64,000 nt of DNA from Moritella yayanosii (GTDB lineage: Bacteria; Pseudomonadota; Gammaproteobacteria; Enterobacterales; Moritellaceae), in assembly GCF_900465055.1 (NCBI RefSeq), contig NZ_LS483250.1, forward strand, positions 1,488,001 through 1,552,000. Reading direction: 5' to 3'. Below, in pieces: positions 36,554 to 46,461 of this stretch. The notes beneath the pieces were generated by a model. That model did no database searches, was not told the origin of the DNA, and was given only the letters and a program-made list of their open reading frames with translations. How positions within the stretch are numbered: position 1 is the stretch's first letter; every line of letters begins with the position of its first letter. Both the position numbers and the translations under genes were made by a program.

Positions 36554-36602
36554 GTAGCAACAAAGGTTGATATTCCTCAGGGATATCAACCTTTGTTGCT
36601 AC
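36554..36602. other. 20-bp perfect hairpin after the parMR pair
   Basis: The arms 36554-36573 and 36583-36602 are exact complements (GTAGCAACAAAGGTTGATAT and its reverse complement) around a small loop. It is 51 bases past the ParR-like stop. No U tract follows. It may be a terminator, a mobile-element end or a protein-binding site. Confidence 0.5.
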
Positions 36603-37037
36603 CACAATTAATAGACTCGCCTCGGTAATCGAAATAGATTGAGTCAGTCCTGCGGCGCACGCATTAAACCGTGTTTTAAAAACGATAATCTACCGCCTAA
36701 GTTATATACGATAAAATGTATTTCCTCAAATACACCAAAATAATGTACTCTTTGTTTTTATTTGTAATATAGTACGGCCCTATTTGCTAATGCCCCCTAC
36801 CACTACTCACAAATTTCCAATACTTCTACCCTAAAGCATTATTTTCGATTAACATGCGATTGAGTTTTTGTTAATGATTAGGCTGGATGTAGCGCTCTTT
36901 AATAACATGCGATGACTAGTGCAACCGTGTATCATGCGTGAACATATTTTGCTAGGCATCTGTAAATATTTGCGAATACTTTCAGTCATCATATTAAAAT
37001 AGATTTAATTAAACCTTATCAAATAAAAGGATATGCT
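36603..37037. other. 435-base AT-rich region upstream of aapJ
   Basis: Contains the aapJ ribosome-binding site (AAAGGA) and presumably its promoter. No gene or repeat array is seen. Confidence 0.3.
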
Positions 37038-38078
37038 ATGAAAATTAAAAAATTAACCATAATACTTGCAACTATTTCTTCCATTATGTTTGCAGGTACT
37101 TCCAGTGCGTTTGCTCAAAGTACCCTCGATATAGTCAAAAAGCGTGGGCACGTACGCTGTCAGGTCGGCACCCCCTCTGCTGGATTTTATAATTTAAATG
37201 CCAAGGGTGAATGGTATGGTCTTGATGTAGCCGTCTGCCAAGCCGTTGCAGCCGCTATTTTTGGCGATAAAAATAAACTCGAAATCCAGTCGGTTAGTAG
37301 CCAAGCGAGGTTCACAGCATTGACGAATGGCGAGTCTGATCTTTTATCTCGAACCGCTACTTGGACCATGACTCGAGACACACAGCTCGGCTTAGATTTT
37401 TTGCCCCCGCATTTTTATGATGGTCAAGGTTTCACGGTCCGTAAAGATAGTGGTATCACCAGTGCCCTGCAACTTAAAGGTGCTAAGATTTGTGTCACAA
37501 CAGGCACAACCAATGAACTCAATATGACCGATTTCAGTCGTGTAAATAATCTCAAAATTAGCAATGTCACCTTTGAAGATTGGAATATACGAGACGATAC
37601 TTATCTGAAGGGTGGTTGTGATGCTGTCACGGGTGACAAGTCATCAATGGCTGCAAATATAGCCGCGTTCCCGAACCCATCAGAGCACATCATTCTCCCT
37701 GAAACGATCTCTAAAGAACCACTCGCAGCTGCGGTCAGACATGGTGACAACAAATGGACAGATCTAGTCAGATGGTCCATCTTTACCATGATCAATGCAG
37801 AAGAACTCGGTATCACCAGTACCAATGTTGATGAGATGAGAGCAAATTCAAAAAATGTTTCCGTTCGCCGCTTATTGGGTGTAGAAGGAAATATCCACAA
37901 AGGCATGGGGCTAACCAAAGACTGGGCTTATGACATTATCAAGCAAGTTGGTAACTATGGTGAGAACTATGAGGCTTATATAGGCAGTGGCAAATTGGCT
38001 ATTGGCATCCCTCGGAAAGGAACGTTGAATGAGCTCTGGACCAATGGTGGATTAATGTACTCACCACCAATGCGTTAA
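37038..38078 (+). CDS. aapJ: General L-amino-acid ABC importer, periplasmic binding protein
   Basis: Binds amino acids in the periplasm. The 346-residue protein has a signal peptide cleaved after SAFA (about 26). AapJ/BztA features are VKKRGHVRCQVGTPSAGF, a lone YGLDVAVCQAVAAAIFGD stretch, and WTMTRDTQLGLDFLPPHFYDGQGF. The length is right for the family. It is first of four genes and separated from aapQ by a strong hairpin, as expected when the binding protein is made in excess. Confidence 0.95.
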   Translation: MKIKKLTIILATISSIMFAGTSSAFAQSTLDIVKKRGHVRCQVGTPSAGFYNLNAKGEWYGLDVAVCQAVAAAIFGDKNKLEIQSVSSQARFTALTNGESDLLSRTATWTMTRDTQLGLDFLPPHFYDGQGFTVRKDSGITSALQLKGAKICVTTGTTNELNMTDFSRVNNLKISNVTFEDWNIRDDTYLKGGCDAVTGDKSSMAANIAAFPNPSEHIILPETISKEPLAAAVRHGDNKWTDLVRWSIFTMINAEELGITSTNVDEMRANSKNVSVRRLLGVEGNIHKGMGLTKDWAYDIIKQVGNYGENYEAYIGSGKLAIGIPRKGTLNELWTNGGLMYSPPMR

Positions 38079-38085
38079 AACGACG

Positions 38086-38133
38086 AAGCCCAACCACTAG
38101 CATCAGCTTAGATTGATGCCAGTGGTTGGGCTT
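38086..38133 (+). terminator. Attenuating hairpin between aapJ and aapQ
   Basis: A 20-bp stem with one mismatch (38086-38105 against 38114-38133, AAGCCCAACCACT core) and an 8-base loop, 8 bases after the aapJ stop. It lacks a long U tract, so partial termination or 3' mRNA protection are both likely. Confidence 0.6.
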
Positions 38134-38188
38134 GCGCTTATAAAAATATAGATGCATAAATAAAAGCCAATCTTACGGAGGATATATA

Positions 38189-39406
38189 GTGGCAATAAAT
38201 GACGATGCTCGGCCAAACAAACAGATCCAATCAAAAGAAAAGTTTGATTTTTTCCAAAATGAACGAGTCCGTTCATTTTTCTACCAATTTATTACCGCAG
38301 CCGTGGTCATATTCTGTGCGTGGTATCTTTACAGTAACACCGCCCACAACTTAGCTGTGCGAGACATGAGCACAGGCTTCGATTTTCTGAGTGTATCCGC
38401 GGGATTTGACCCTGGTTTTACACTGATCTCTTATGAGCCAGGCATAGGAACCTATGCAGACATCTATCTCATTGGCATTCTCAATACACTTTTTGTTTCG
38501 ATATTAGCCATCATCGCCAGTACCTCACTGGGATTTTTTATCGGTATGATGAGATTATCCAACAATTGGTTAGTTTCCAAAGTAGCCCTTGCCTACGTGG
38601 AAATTTTTCGTAATATCCCCTTATTAATACAACTGGTTTTTTGGTACATCGCCGTATTTTCCATCTTGCCAAAAGTGAGAAATAGTATTGATCTCTCTGG
38701 TGGAGCAGAGGTTATATTGCTCAATAATAGAGGTCTTTACATGGCATGGCCTGTACCGGGTGATTTACTCTGGATAACGGGACTCGCCCTGATTATTGCT
38801 GTTACCTCGGTTGTTTTTTTAAGACGTTGGGCGAAAAAAAAACGAGATCTAACAGGACAAATTACCCCGACCTTTATCGCCTCGCTAGCACTTCTTATTT
38901 TACTACCAGGCAGCGTTTATTTATTAACGGGTTCACCTTTATCATGGGATATTCCCAAGCTTGAAGGATTCAATTTTGTAGGCGGAGCAGCATTACCCCC
39001 CGCATTTTTAACGCTTTTAGTCGCGTTAAGTATTTATCACTCCGCCTATTTTGCTGAATCGGTACGTGCGGGGATACTCTCCGTTAACCAAGGGCAAAGA
39101 GATGCAGCCCATGCCATCGGATTAAAACCGATGCAGATGGCAACTTACGTTATCATCCCTCAAGCAATGCCGGCCATCGTACCGCCCATGATCAGCTTAT
39201 GGATGAATACAGTAAAAAATTCTTCTCTGGCGATCGCCATCGGTTATTCTGATCTTGTCTCGCTGTTCATGCAAACAAGTCTGAATCAATTAGGGCACGC
39301 CATTGAAATCGTCGGCATGACAATGGCATTTTATATGTCTATCAGTCTATTTATTTCTTGGATGCTTAATATCTATAACAAACGAGTTCAATTGGTGGAG
39401 CGTTAA
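38189..39406 (+). CDS. aapQ: General L-amino-acid ABC importer permease
   Basis: A 405-residue inner-membrane permease of the HisM/AapQ type. It starts at a GTG with a GGAGGA site eight bases upstream. About eight hydrophobic segments are present. The EAA loop is SVNQGQRDAAHAIGLKPMQM (about 298-317). It pairs with AapM to form the channel; aapM begins 2 bases after its stop. Confidence 0.94.
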   Translation: MAINDDARPNKQIQSKEKFDFFQNERVRSFFYQFITAAVVIFCAWYLYSNTAHNLAVRDMSTGFDFLSVSAGFDPGFTLISYEPGIGTYADIYLIGILNTLFVSILAIIASTSLGFFIGMMRLSNNWLVSKVALAYVEIFRNIPLLIQLVFWYIAVFSILPKVRNSIDLSGGAEVILLNNRGLYMAWPVPGDLLWITGLALIIAVTSVVFLRRWAKKKRDLTGQITPTFIASLALLILLPGSVYLLTGSPLSWDIPKLEGFNFVGGAALPPAFLTLLVALSIYHSAYFAESVRAGILSVNQGQRDAAHAIGLKPMQMATYVIIPQAMPAIVPPMISLWMNTVKNSSLAIAIGYSDLVSLFMQTSLNQLGHAIEIVGMTMAFYMSISLFISWMLNIYNKRVQLVER

Positions 39407-39408
39407 TA

Positions 39409-40761
39409 ATGGCAATGGTAAAAATAAAAAGTACACCACCGAGAGAAGCACCTTTATCAGAAAGATCGCTACTTGGCTGGATGCATAAAAATTTATTCAG
39501 TTCTGTTTTCAACAGCATTCTTACTGTCGTGACTATTTATGTTCTTTATATCACCCTCAAAGAATTATGGGTCTGGGGTATTGTAGATGCCGTATGGTTC
39601 GCTGATAATCGTCGCCAATGCTTTGAAATCAGTGCAGAAGGTGCCTGTTGGGCAGGTGTATTTGACTGGCTAGAGAATATTTTCTATGGCCGTTACCCAA
39701 GAGATGAGTTATGGCGGATCAATTTAGGTGGGCTATTATTAGTTCTCTGGATAGCTCCACTTTGGTTACCACGGGTCAAAGCAAAAGTATTTATCGCGCT
39801 GAGCACATTGTTTCTTTATCCCTTCTTGGCGGGATATCTTTTTGCCGGTGGTGGTAAGGGTATTTTCATGCAAGTCATGATTAGCCTCTCCCTTGTTTGT
39901 CTGTTAGGTAATACTATTCACGCAGCAATAGGCGTAATGAAAGGGATCGGTCTCCCTGAATTTATTATCCGCTTATTCAACAAAGAAAGTCGTTCTGAGA
40001 AACATAAAAAGCGTCTTCTTTTGGGCATTTTTGTAGCTTGCTTTGCGGTGATTTACTTCTGGCAAATGAGTTGGCAAGTTGAAGCCGTGTCTTGGACACA
40101 ATGGGGTGGATTATTTTTAACCCTAGTTGTATCAGGCATCGGTATCGCCTGTGCACTACCTGGAGGAATTCTACTTGCCCTTGGACGCCGTTCAAAACTA
40201 CCGCTTATCCGCATACTCTGCCTTTCTTTCATTGAGCTATTTCGTTCAGTACCCTTGATCACCGTGCTGTTTATGGCGACAACCATGTTCCCGCTCTTTA
40301 TGCCAGAAGGTTTTGTCCTCAATAAATTAGTTCAGGTCATCATCGCGGTCTGCTTATTCAATGCCTGTTATATGGCTGAAACCGTTCGAGCAGGACTTCA
40401 AACGATCCCCAAAGGTCAATATGAAGGCGCACATAGCATCGGATTGGGTTATTGGCAAACAATGGGCGCGGTTATTATGCCTCAGGCATTGAAAAATATG
40501 ATCCCTAATATTGTGGGTAGCTATATTGGGTTATTAAAGGATACCACCTTAGTCTCAATCATCGGACTGTTTGATGTACTAGGCATGTTACGCTCCGTCA
40601 GCAAGGATGTCGTTTGGCTTGGGATGCACAAAGAACCCTTGGTCTTTGGCGCAATTCTCTTCTTTTTGATCTGCTTTGCCATGTCAAAATACAGCCGCCA
40701 TCTTGAACAAAAACTTTCGACTGGTCACAATAATACGACCGCTAATAAGAGAAACAAATAA
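39409..40761 (+). CDS. aapM: General L-amino-acid ABC importer permease
   Basis: A 450-residue inner-membrane permease. A long N-terminal half with several membrane segments is typical of AapM. The EAA loop is [20 protein letters not shown] (about 332-351). Its stop overlaps the aapP start codon by one base, so the two are translationally coupled. Confidence 0.94.
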   Translation: MAMVKIKSTPPREAPLSERSLLGWMHKNLFSSVFNSILTVVTIYVLYITLKELWVWGIVDAVWFADNRRQCFEISAEGACWAGVFDWLENIFYGRYPRDELWRINLGGLLLVLWIAPLWLPRVKAKVFIALSTLFLYPFLAGYLFAGGGKGIFMQVMISLSLVCLLGNTIHAAIGVMKGIGLPEFIIRLFNKESRSEKHKKRLLLGIFVACFAVIYFWQMSWQVEAVSWTQWGGLFLTLVVSGIGIACALPGGILLALGRRSKLPLIRILCLSFIELFRSVPLITVLFMATTMFPLFMPEGFVLNKLVQVIIAVCLFNACYMAETVRAGLQTIPKGQYEGAHSIGLGYWQTMGAVIMPQALKNMIPNIVGSYIGLLKDTTLVSIIGLFDVLGMLRSVSKDVVWLGMHKEPLVFGAILFFLICFAMSKYSRHLEQKLSTGHNNTTANKRNK

Positions 40762-41546
40762 TGAACGATACAATAACCCCCCAAGATAAGGAACAGCTTA
40801 AGTCGGCAGTGTCCAATGAAGTCATCATTGAAATGGAAACAGTTAATAAATGGTACGGTGATTTTCATGTTCTTAAAGACATTAACTTAGTCGTTCATGA
40901 AGGTGAACGCATTGTAATATGTGGACCTTCAGGCTCGGGTAAATCAACGCTCATTCGTTGCCTAAATCACCTTGAAGAGCATCAAGAAGGGAATATTATT
41001 GTCGATGGCATAACCTTGGATAAAAATTTAAAGAACATTGACCATATTCGTACAGAAGTCGGCATGGTCTTTCAAAACTTCAATCTTTTTCCTCATCTTA
41101 GCATTCTAGATAACCTCACTCTAGGCCCTATCTTGACCCGTAAAATGCCCCGATTAGAGGCGGAAGCCGAGGCAATGAAGTATCTGGAACGAGTTAAAAT
41201 TCCTGAACAAGCTGACAAATTTCCAGGGCAACTATCTGGAGGACAGCAACAACGTGTAGCCATCGCTCGTTCATTATGCATGAATCCTAAAATTATGCTG
41301 TTTGATGAGCCAACTTCCGCTCTTGATCCAGAAATGATCAAGGAGGTACTTGATGTAATGATTGAATTAGCTGACACTGGCATGACAATGATCGTAGTTA
41401 CCCATGAAATGGCCTTTGCCGAAACCGTCGCTGACCGGGTGATTTTTATGGATAAAGGGGAAATCGTTGAAGAGAATGAGCCCAAAAAATTCTTTAACGA
41501 TCCCCAGCATGAAAGAACGAAACTGTTTCTCAGTCAAATATTATAA
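40761..41546 (+). CDS. aapP: General L-amino-acid ABC importer ATPase
   Basis: A 261-residue ATPase driving AapQ/AapM. Walker [10 protein letters not shown] is near residue 54, signature LSGGQQQR near 157, Walker [13 protein letters not shown] near 178, and the switch His in VVTHEM near 213. Length and motif spacing match GlnQ/AapP proteins. It ends the operon. Confidence 0.95.
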   Translation: MNDTITPQDKEQLKSAVSNEVIIEMETVNKWYGDFHVLKDINLVVHEGERIVICGPSGSGKSTLIRCLNHLEEHQEGNIIVDGITLDKNLKNIDHIRTEVGMVFQNFNLFPHLSILDNLTLGPILTRKMPRLEAEAEAMKYLERVKIPEQADKFPGQLSGGQQQRVAIARSLCMNPKIMLFDEPTSALDPEMIKEVLDVMIELADTGMTMIVVTHEMAFAETVADRVIFMDKGEIVEENEPKKFFNDPQHERTKLFLSQIL

Positions 41547-41615
41547 TTCGATGCACTGCTAGCTAACGCAGAGCCTTTATTTAATACACTTTGATCATGA
41601 CAAGGTTTAAAAGAG

Positions 41616-41637
41616 AGAGTTGAATTGATTCAACTCT
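41616..41637. other. Palindrome before the metallophosphoesterase gene
   Basis: AGAGTTGAA (41616-41624) pairs with TTCAACTCT (41629-41637) around TTGA. It could end the aap transcript or be an operator for the next gene, which starts 28 bases later. No U tract. Confidence 0.35.
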
Positions 41638-41665
41638 GATAAATTGTAAAACAGGGAAAGATACA

Positions 41666-42514
41666 TTGAATATATTGCACATTTCAGATTTACATTTTGG
41701 TTCTCGCCATTGGGACGGAAATAATAAATTGTTGTTAGAGAAATTAAACTCCTACGACGCGGATGTTGTGATCAATACAGGGGATTCAACAACCGATAGT
41801 TTAGAAAGTGAATTTGAAGATGCGGGCAATTTTTTAAGTTCAATTCATTGCTCTCATCGATTTTCTATCATGGGTAACCATGACAAACGAAATTTACGCT
41901 CTCAAGACCTTTTTCGTGAGTTTATTGATGATGTAGATATCATTCATCCATTAGAACCGAACAAGTGTACAAAAAATAATATTTTTCTCGATCCAAACAT
42001 ATCCAAGGTGAAAAACAATTTCACCGATATTAATTTCATTCAAACATTACGCCTCCATGGAAAGTCAATATTGGTTGTGGGCCTCGACTCTAATCAACTG
42101 TACAGTGATAATGGCTGTATTGATGATGAGATATTGCGATCCCTTTCCGAGCGGATAGAGCAGGCAAGTTATGACAAATTGTTACTCATGTGCCATCACC
42201 CACTGCTAGAAACCGACAATGATCCCCTTTACAATTCCTATCGTCTGCACAACTTCATCAACAAACACAAGATAGAGCATATTTTTTGCGGCCATACCCA
42301 TAAATTGTCTTTGAAAGAATCCACAGATCATTATCATCAACATACCGTTACCCAATACGTGAGTGGTTCTTTATCCTCCTCAAGCCATCGTGAAGATACA
42401 AATATGTTCCTATTCTATGAAAACTGGGCTGAAAAAGAGATGATAATTCATTTAGTGAGGATTTTTGTAGCGGGCGATAAACTACTTTTCAAAGAAGAAC
42501 TCATTACCTTTTAA
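41666..42514 (+). CDS. Calcineurin-like metallophosphoesterase
   Basis: A 282-residue cytoplasmic phosphoesterase starting at a TTG, with GGGAAAGA upstream. All five metal motifs are present: ISDLHFG (about 6-12), NTGDST (about 38), MGNHDKRN (about 69-76), MCHHPLLE (about 175) and FCGHTHKLS (about 208-216). The family includes 3',5'-cyclic nucleotide phosphodiesterases (CpdA-like) and others; the substrate is not clear. It stands after the aap operon with its own promoter or read-through. Confidence 0.85.
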   Translation: MNILHISDLHFGSRHWDGNNKLLLEKLNSYDADVVINTGDSTTDSLESEFEDAGNFLSSIHCSHRFSIMGNHDKRNLRSQDLFREFIDDVDIIHPLEPNKCTKNNIFLDPNISKVKNNFTDINFIQTLRLHGKSILVVGLDSNQLYSDNGCIDDEILRSLSERIEQASYDKLLLMCHHPLLETDNDPLYNSYRLHNFINKHKIEHIFCGHTHKLSLKESTDHYHQHTVTQYVSGSLSSSSHREDTNMFLFYENWAEKEMIIHLVRIFVAGDKLLFKEELITF

Positions 42515-42554
42515 AATTCTCATTGATTTTAGAGGTCATCTTAAACAAAAGCAC

Positions 42555-42585
42555 CCGCTTAACTCGATAAGCTAAGCGGCTTCTT
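42555..42585. terminator. Terminator between convergent genes
   Basis: CCGCTTA (42555-42561) pairs with TAAGCGG (42573-42579) and is followed by TTCTTAAAT. It lies between the metallophosphoesterase and DCC-type genes, which converge. Confidence 0.5.
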
Positions 42586-42610
42586 AAATAAGCAATCCAA
42601 GAATATGAGC

Positions 42611-42997
42611 TTAGTGCGGCCAACGACCAGTGCGTTTAAGCCTGCGAGTCACCAAGTAATGATAATAGCGGGCCAACATAGGTTTGAGCAGTGGCAGGCC
42701 GATGAGGTAAGCCAAAGGTCGCAGTAACGACACCCGCAGCATCAGCTCAATATAAGCATCAAGTTCAGCAAGGATGCAACCGTCACTGGTTTTAACATGC
42801 AGCTCGGTTAAGGCTTTTATCGGATCAATACCCAGCGCTAGCAATACCTGCTCTTGGCCAGTAATATCAAACCAATACACCTGTTTCGCTTTACTACCTG
42901 CCAATTTCAGATAATTATCACGGTCTTTCACACAACGCGGGCAGGCGCCATCAAAATAAACCGTAAGTTGAATACCATTATCACCCACACACACCAC
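42611..42997 (-). CDS. DCC-type thiol-disulfide oxidoreductase (DUF393)
   Basis: A 128-residue protein with the DUF393 start VYFDGACPRCVKDRD, in which the Cys-X-X-Cys pair lies at about 19-22. The WFDITGQE and LHVKTSDG segments fit the family. There is a C-terminal hydrophobic stretch with Arg-rich end (RRLKRTGRW). The GTG at 42997 is assumed; a shorter start is possible. The partner and substrate are unknown. Confidence 0.8.
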   Translation of the reverse strand: MVCVGDNGIQLTVYFDGACPRCVKDRDNYLKLAGSKAKQVYWFDITGQEQVLLALGIDPIKALTELHVKTSDGCILAELDAYIELMLRVSLLRPLAYLIGLPLLKPMLARYYHYLVTRRLKRTGRWPH

Positions 42998-43053
42998 CGA
43001 TTATATACAACACCTACTTAATCATAGCCTGTTATAACAGCCATCACATATGC

Positions 43054-44661
43054 TTATTTAGTCTGCGAACCCGTAATCGGTAACTGTAATTCCGTCCAAA
43101 CATGGTGAGCAAAACCTGCACCCGCTTCTTGATATATGTTATAAACAGGATTCACGCCCAGTGCTCTTAGTTCATCTTCATCACTCTTAAAATGAGCCAG
43201 TGCAGCAACTTGGAAACTACAACGATCCATTTTATGTAACTGCTCTGCGGCATAATGATTACCGTGATGATCGGGCATGGCCAATAGCACCAATTTAATA
43301 TTATCCGTTATTTCCAATTTATGCCAAAAATCAGTATCAAGTGCATCGGCAGTGATCACACGTCGACCGGCTTCACAATGATCTAAGGTCTTTTGGTTAT
43401 TATAATCAAGACCTAGTACCTTATCACCATATTGAGATTTCAATTCATCATACGCACCCGAACCAATACGCCCCATCCCCATCACCAAGATTTCGGCATC
43501 GCCAAGCGACACAGAGCGATCATCTATGTGTAAATTAGTGGTTTGGAAACGCGACAATTTATCCGTAAAGCGGTTATAAATATCATCTGCATACTTATTC
43601 AGTAACGAAGCAATAACAAAACTGATCGATACCGACAGTGCCATAATAATTAACCAATCCTGTGATAACCAGCCCTTGTAAGTCGCGAGAGCCGCTACAA
43701 TCAAACCAAATTCACTGTAGTTTGCCAGCGAAAATGCGGCAAATAATGACGTACGAGCACGTAGTTTGAATTTAACTAACGTCACGAAATACAAGGCGAC
43801 TTTACCAAACAATAATACCGCTAAAATACCGGCCACCAACAAGTGATCAACCGTCGGCAGTCCAGCTAAACCAATACTGAGGAAAAAACAAACGAGCAGC
43901 ATCTCTTTCATGTTAAACAAGGCTTTTGCCATCTGTTTCGCACTCGCGTGACCCGCTAATAACATACCTGCGATCAAGGCTCCGAGATCGGCTTTCATGC
44001 CAACCGACTCAAACAGTCCAGCGCCAAGTACAAGCGCAAGGAAAAAACCGTACAAAATCAGTAATTCACCGTGACCGACTCTGTCTAACAATTTAAACAG
44101 CAATGGTCTAATTAATGGTAATGCCAGTAATATAACAGCAAATAATGACGGGATCTTACCCACTGATACCGTTAAAAATACCACGGCGAAGATATCTTGC
44201 ATGATCAATATACCAATCGCGATACGACCATATAACGAGTTTGTTTCACTCTTTTCTTCTAGAATTTTTACTGCAAACACCGTACTTGAGAAACTCAAGG
44301 CAAAGGCAATAAGCACCAATGAGAAAGTATCGAGGTTAGTAAAGAAGGTTAATCCCACCTGCTTTAAAATAAATAACACCACCGCATAAAAAGAAATACT
44401 GGCAAAGATATGCACACTTGCCCCACCCCATACTTCGGCTTTAAACAAGGTACGTATATCTAACTTTAAACCAATAGAGAAAAGTAATAGGGTTACACCA
44501 AGATCAGCGAATGTCTGTAGTCCTTCCGTCGCTTCAAAACCATAAAAATTAAGCGCGAAACCCGCCAACAAGAAGCCTACCATAGGTGGCAATCCTGTGA
44601 TATTAACAAGCATGCCAAAACTGAATGCAGTGGTAATAAAAAGTAAAAGAGTCGTATCCAT
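43054..44661 (-). CDS. Monovalent cation:proton antiporter with TrkA-N domain (KefB/YbaL type)
   Basis: A 535-residue inner-membrane protein from the ATG at 44661 (MDTTLLLF), with AGG nine bases upstream. About 12 membrane segments (1-385) form a CPA2 exchanger (GFLLAGFALN, FALSFSSTVFAVKIL). A cytoplasmic Rossmann-type TrkA-N domain has ILVMGMGRIGSGAYDEL (about 400-416). There is no C-terminal TrkA-C domain. It probably moves K+ or Na+ against H+ under nucleotide or redox control. It is divergent from arsR. Confidence 0.9.
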   Translation of the reverse strand: MDTTLLLFITTAFSFGMLVNITGLPPMVGFLLAGFALNFYGFEATEGLQTFADLGVTLLLFSIGLKLDIRTLFKAEVWGGASVHIFASISFYAVVLFILKQVGLTFFTNLDTFSLVLIAFALSFSSTVFAVKILEEKSETNSLYGRIAIGILIMQDIFAVVFLTVSVGKIPSLFAVILLALPLIRPLLFKLLDRVGHGELLILYGFFLALVLGAGLFESVGMKADLGALIAGMLLAGHASAKQMAKALFNMKEMLLVCFFLSIGLAGLPTVDHLLVAGILAVLLFGKVALYFVTLVKFKLRARTSLFAAFSLANYSEFGLIVAALATYKGWLSQDWLIIMALSVSISFVIASLLNKYADDIYNRFTDKLSRFQTTNLHIDDRSVSLGDAEILVMGMGRIGSGAYDELKSQYGDKVLGLDYNNQKTLDHCEAGRRVITADALDTDFWHKLEITDNIKLVLLAMPDHHGNHYAAEQLHKMDRCSFQVAALAHFKSDEDELRALGVNPVYNIYQEAGAGFAHHVWTELQLPITGSQTK

Positions 44662-44898
44662 TAGCGATGGCCTATATGAAGTGAGCGAGTTACTGAGAAA
44701 ATCCAAATAAAGTATTTATCATGAACAAAACAATAGTAGTAGTTATTGTTGCTGAATTAACATTTTAAACATTCAATTAGTTAGCTAATTTTAAGATAAT
44801 TAATGGCATAGAACAATCTCTTTATACTACTAAGATATTAATTTTATATTACATATAACTATTATCCATACCTAAGCCGTAAATAAATATAACAAAAA

Positions 44899-44970
44899 AC
44901 ATATATAACAATTTTCACATATAACAATTGACACATATAACAAGTTGTACATATACTTAGTACATAACAA
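44899..44970 (+). promoter_or_regulatory. arsR promoter with repeated operator-like motifs
   Basis: TTGACA (44928-44933) and TATACT (44952-44957) form a good sigma-70 promoter with an 18-base spacer. CACATATAACAA-type repeats lie at about 44899, 44916 and 44932, overlapping the -35 box. A partial dyad (GTACATATAC...GTACATAAC, 44947-44968) covers the -10 region. ArsR probably binds here to repress its own operon; the binding is inferred. Confidence 0.55.
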
Positions 44971-44992
44971 AACTCATATATGGTGAGACAAC

Positions 44993-45340
44993 ATGGAACC
45001 GACACAACTTTTTAAAATTCTCTCTGACGAAACCCGCCTAAGAATTTTAATGTTAATTGATATTGAAAAAGAGCTTTGCGTATGTGAATTAATCACCGCT
45101 ATAACAGCAAGTCAGCCAAGCATTTCCCGTAATTTATCTCAACTCCGTAAGTCTGGTTTATTAGTTGATAGAAAGTATAAACAATGGGTGTTCTATGCTA
45201 TTAACCCAAAATTACCGGAATGGCAAAAATCCATTATAGATCTTAGCGCACAACAGAATAACCGCTTAATAAGTGCGGATATACAACGACTTAACGATAT
45301 GGGTAAACGCCCTGAAAGAACACAACAACACTGCGAGTAG
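44993..45340 (+). CDS. arsR: ArsR-family arsenite-responsive repressor
   Basis: A 115-residue winged-helix repressor. The metalloid-binding ELCVCEL motif lies at about 24-30, directly in the DNA-binding region as in classical ArsR. The recognition helix is [17 protein letters not shown]. Arsenite binding to the Cys residues should release it from the repeat-rich promoter upstream. It is followed by acr3 after 8 bases. Confidence 0.93.
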   Translation: MEPTQLFKILSDETRLRILMLIDIEKELCVCELITAITASQPSISRNLSQLRKSGLLVDRKYKQWVFYAINPKLPEWQKSIIDLSAQQNNRLISADIQRLNDMGKRPERTQQHCE

Positions 45341-45348
45341 GAACGAAC

Positions 45349-46377
45349 ATGGGTATATTTGAACGGTATTTATCAGTATGGGTGGCACTTGCTATCACCG
45401 CAGGTGTGATTTTAGGCGCTTGGCAACCAGGCATTTTTCAGTTAATTGCAAATTTGGAAATTGCACATGTTAACTTAGTTGTCGCGGTCTTTATCTGGAT
45501 CATGATTTATCCAATGATGGTACAAATCGATTTTTCAGCCATTAAAGATGTCGGCAAAAATCCAAAAGGATTATTTCTCACTGTATTCATTAATTGGATC
45601 ATTAAACCCTTTACGATGGCTGCTTTTGCCTGGTTATTTTTTAAAGTGTTTTTCGCTGACATGGTCGACCCAAGCTCTGCACAAGAATATATCGCTGGGA
45701 TGATCTTACTCGGTGTAGCTCCTTGTACTGCAATGGTATTTGTTTGGTCACAACTCATCAAAGGGGATGCCAATTACACCTTAGTGCAAGTCTCCGTGAA
45801 CGATATTATTATGGTCTTTGCATTTGCCCCTATCGCTGCATTTTTACTGGAAGTCAGTGATATAAACGTACCTTGGAAAACCTTGCTGTTATCTGTTTTG
45901 CTCTATGTTGTCCTGCCATTGATTGCAGGTATCCTGACACGTAGAACATTAAATAAGTCAACGGACAAAGCAGCAGTTCAGCATGCATTAGCGAAACTAA
46001 AACCTTGGTCTATCTTAGGCCTACTCGCCACTGTTGCTTTATTGTTTGGTTTTCAGGCTAACACCTTGCTTAACGATCCTAAGACCATTGTACTCATCGC
46101 TATTCCGCTAGCATTACAGACATACATGATCTTTGCGATTACGTTTTTCGCCGCCAAACGCCTTAAATTACCGCATAACATCGCAGGTCCGGCTTGCTTA
46201 ATTGGTACCTCCAATTTCTTTGAGCTCGCTGTCGCCGTTGCTATCTCGTTATTTGGTCTACATTCTGGCGCGGCACTTGCCACTGTGGTTGGTGTGCTCG
46301 TCGAAGTGCCGATTATGCTATCGCTCGTCGCCATTATTAATCGTAGCCAAGGTTCTTTTAACTATTCAAAACCTTAG
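45349..46377 (+). CDS. acr3: Arsenite efflux transporter, ACR3 family
   Basis: Exports arsenite across the inner membrane. The 342-residue protein has about 10 membrane segments. The ACR3 motif [15 protein letters not shown] (about 122-136) carries the conserved functional Cys. [16 protein letters not shown] near the C-terminus is also typical. The ATG has AGGAAC upstream. It is the second gene of the ars operon. Confidence 0.94.
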   Translation: MGIFERYLSVWVALAITAGVILGAWQPGIFQLIANLEIAHVNLVVAVFIWIMIYPMMVQIDFSAIKDVGKNPKGLFLTVFINWIIKPFTMAAFAWLFFKVFFADMVDPSSAQEYIAGMILLGVAPCTAMVFVWSQLIKGDANYTLVQVSVNDIIMVFAFAPIAAFLLEVSDINVPWKTLLLSVLLYVVLPLIAGILTRRTLNKSTDKAAVQHALAKLKPWSILGLLATVALLFGFQANTLLNDPKTIVLIAIPLALQTYMIFAITFFAAKRLKLPHNIAGPACLIGTSNFFELAVAVAISLFGLHSGAALATVVGVLVEVPIMLSLVAIINRSQGSFNYSKP

Positions 46378-46461
46378 TGACTAAACTTACGTTAATAAAA
46401 AGAGTAATCTACGTAGTAATGAAAATAGACACATAATTAGATCTGTATTTTGGAGAATCAA

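Noticed and set aside
43054-44706. A longer start for the KefB-type antiporter at a TTG
   Set aside because: The added 15 residues are polar and lack a ribosome-binding site; the ATG at 44661 fits the family N-terminus.
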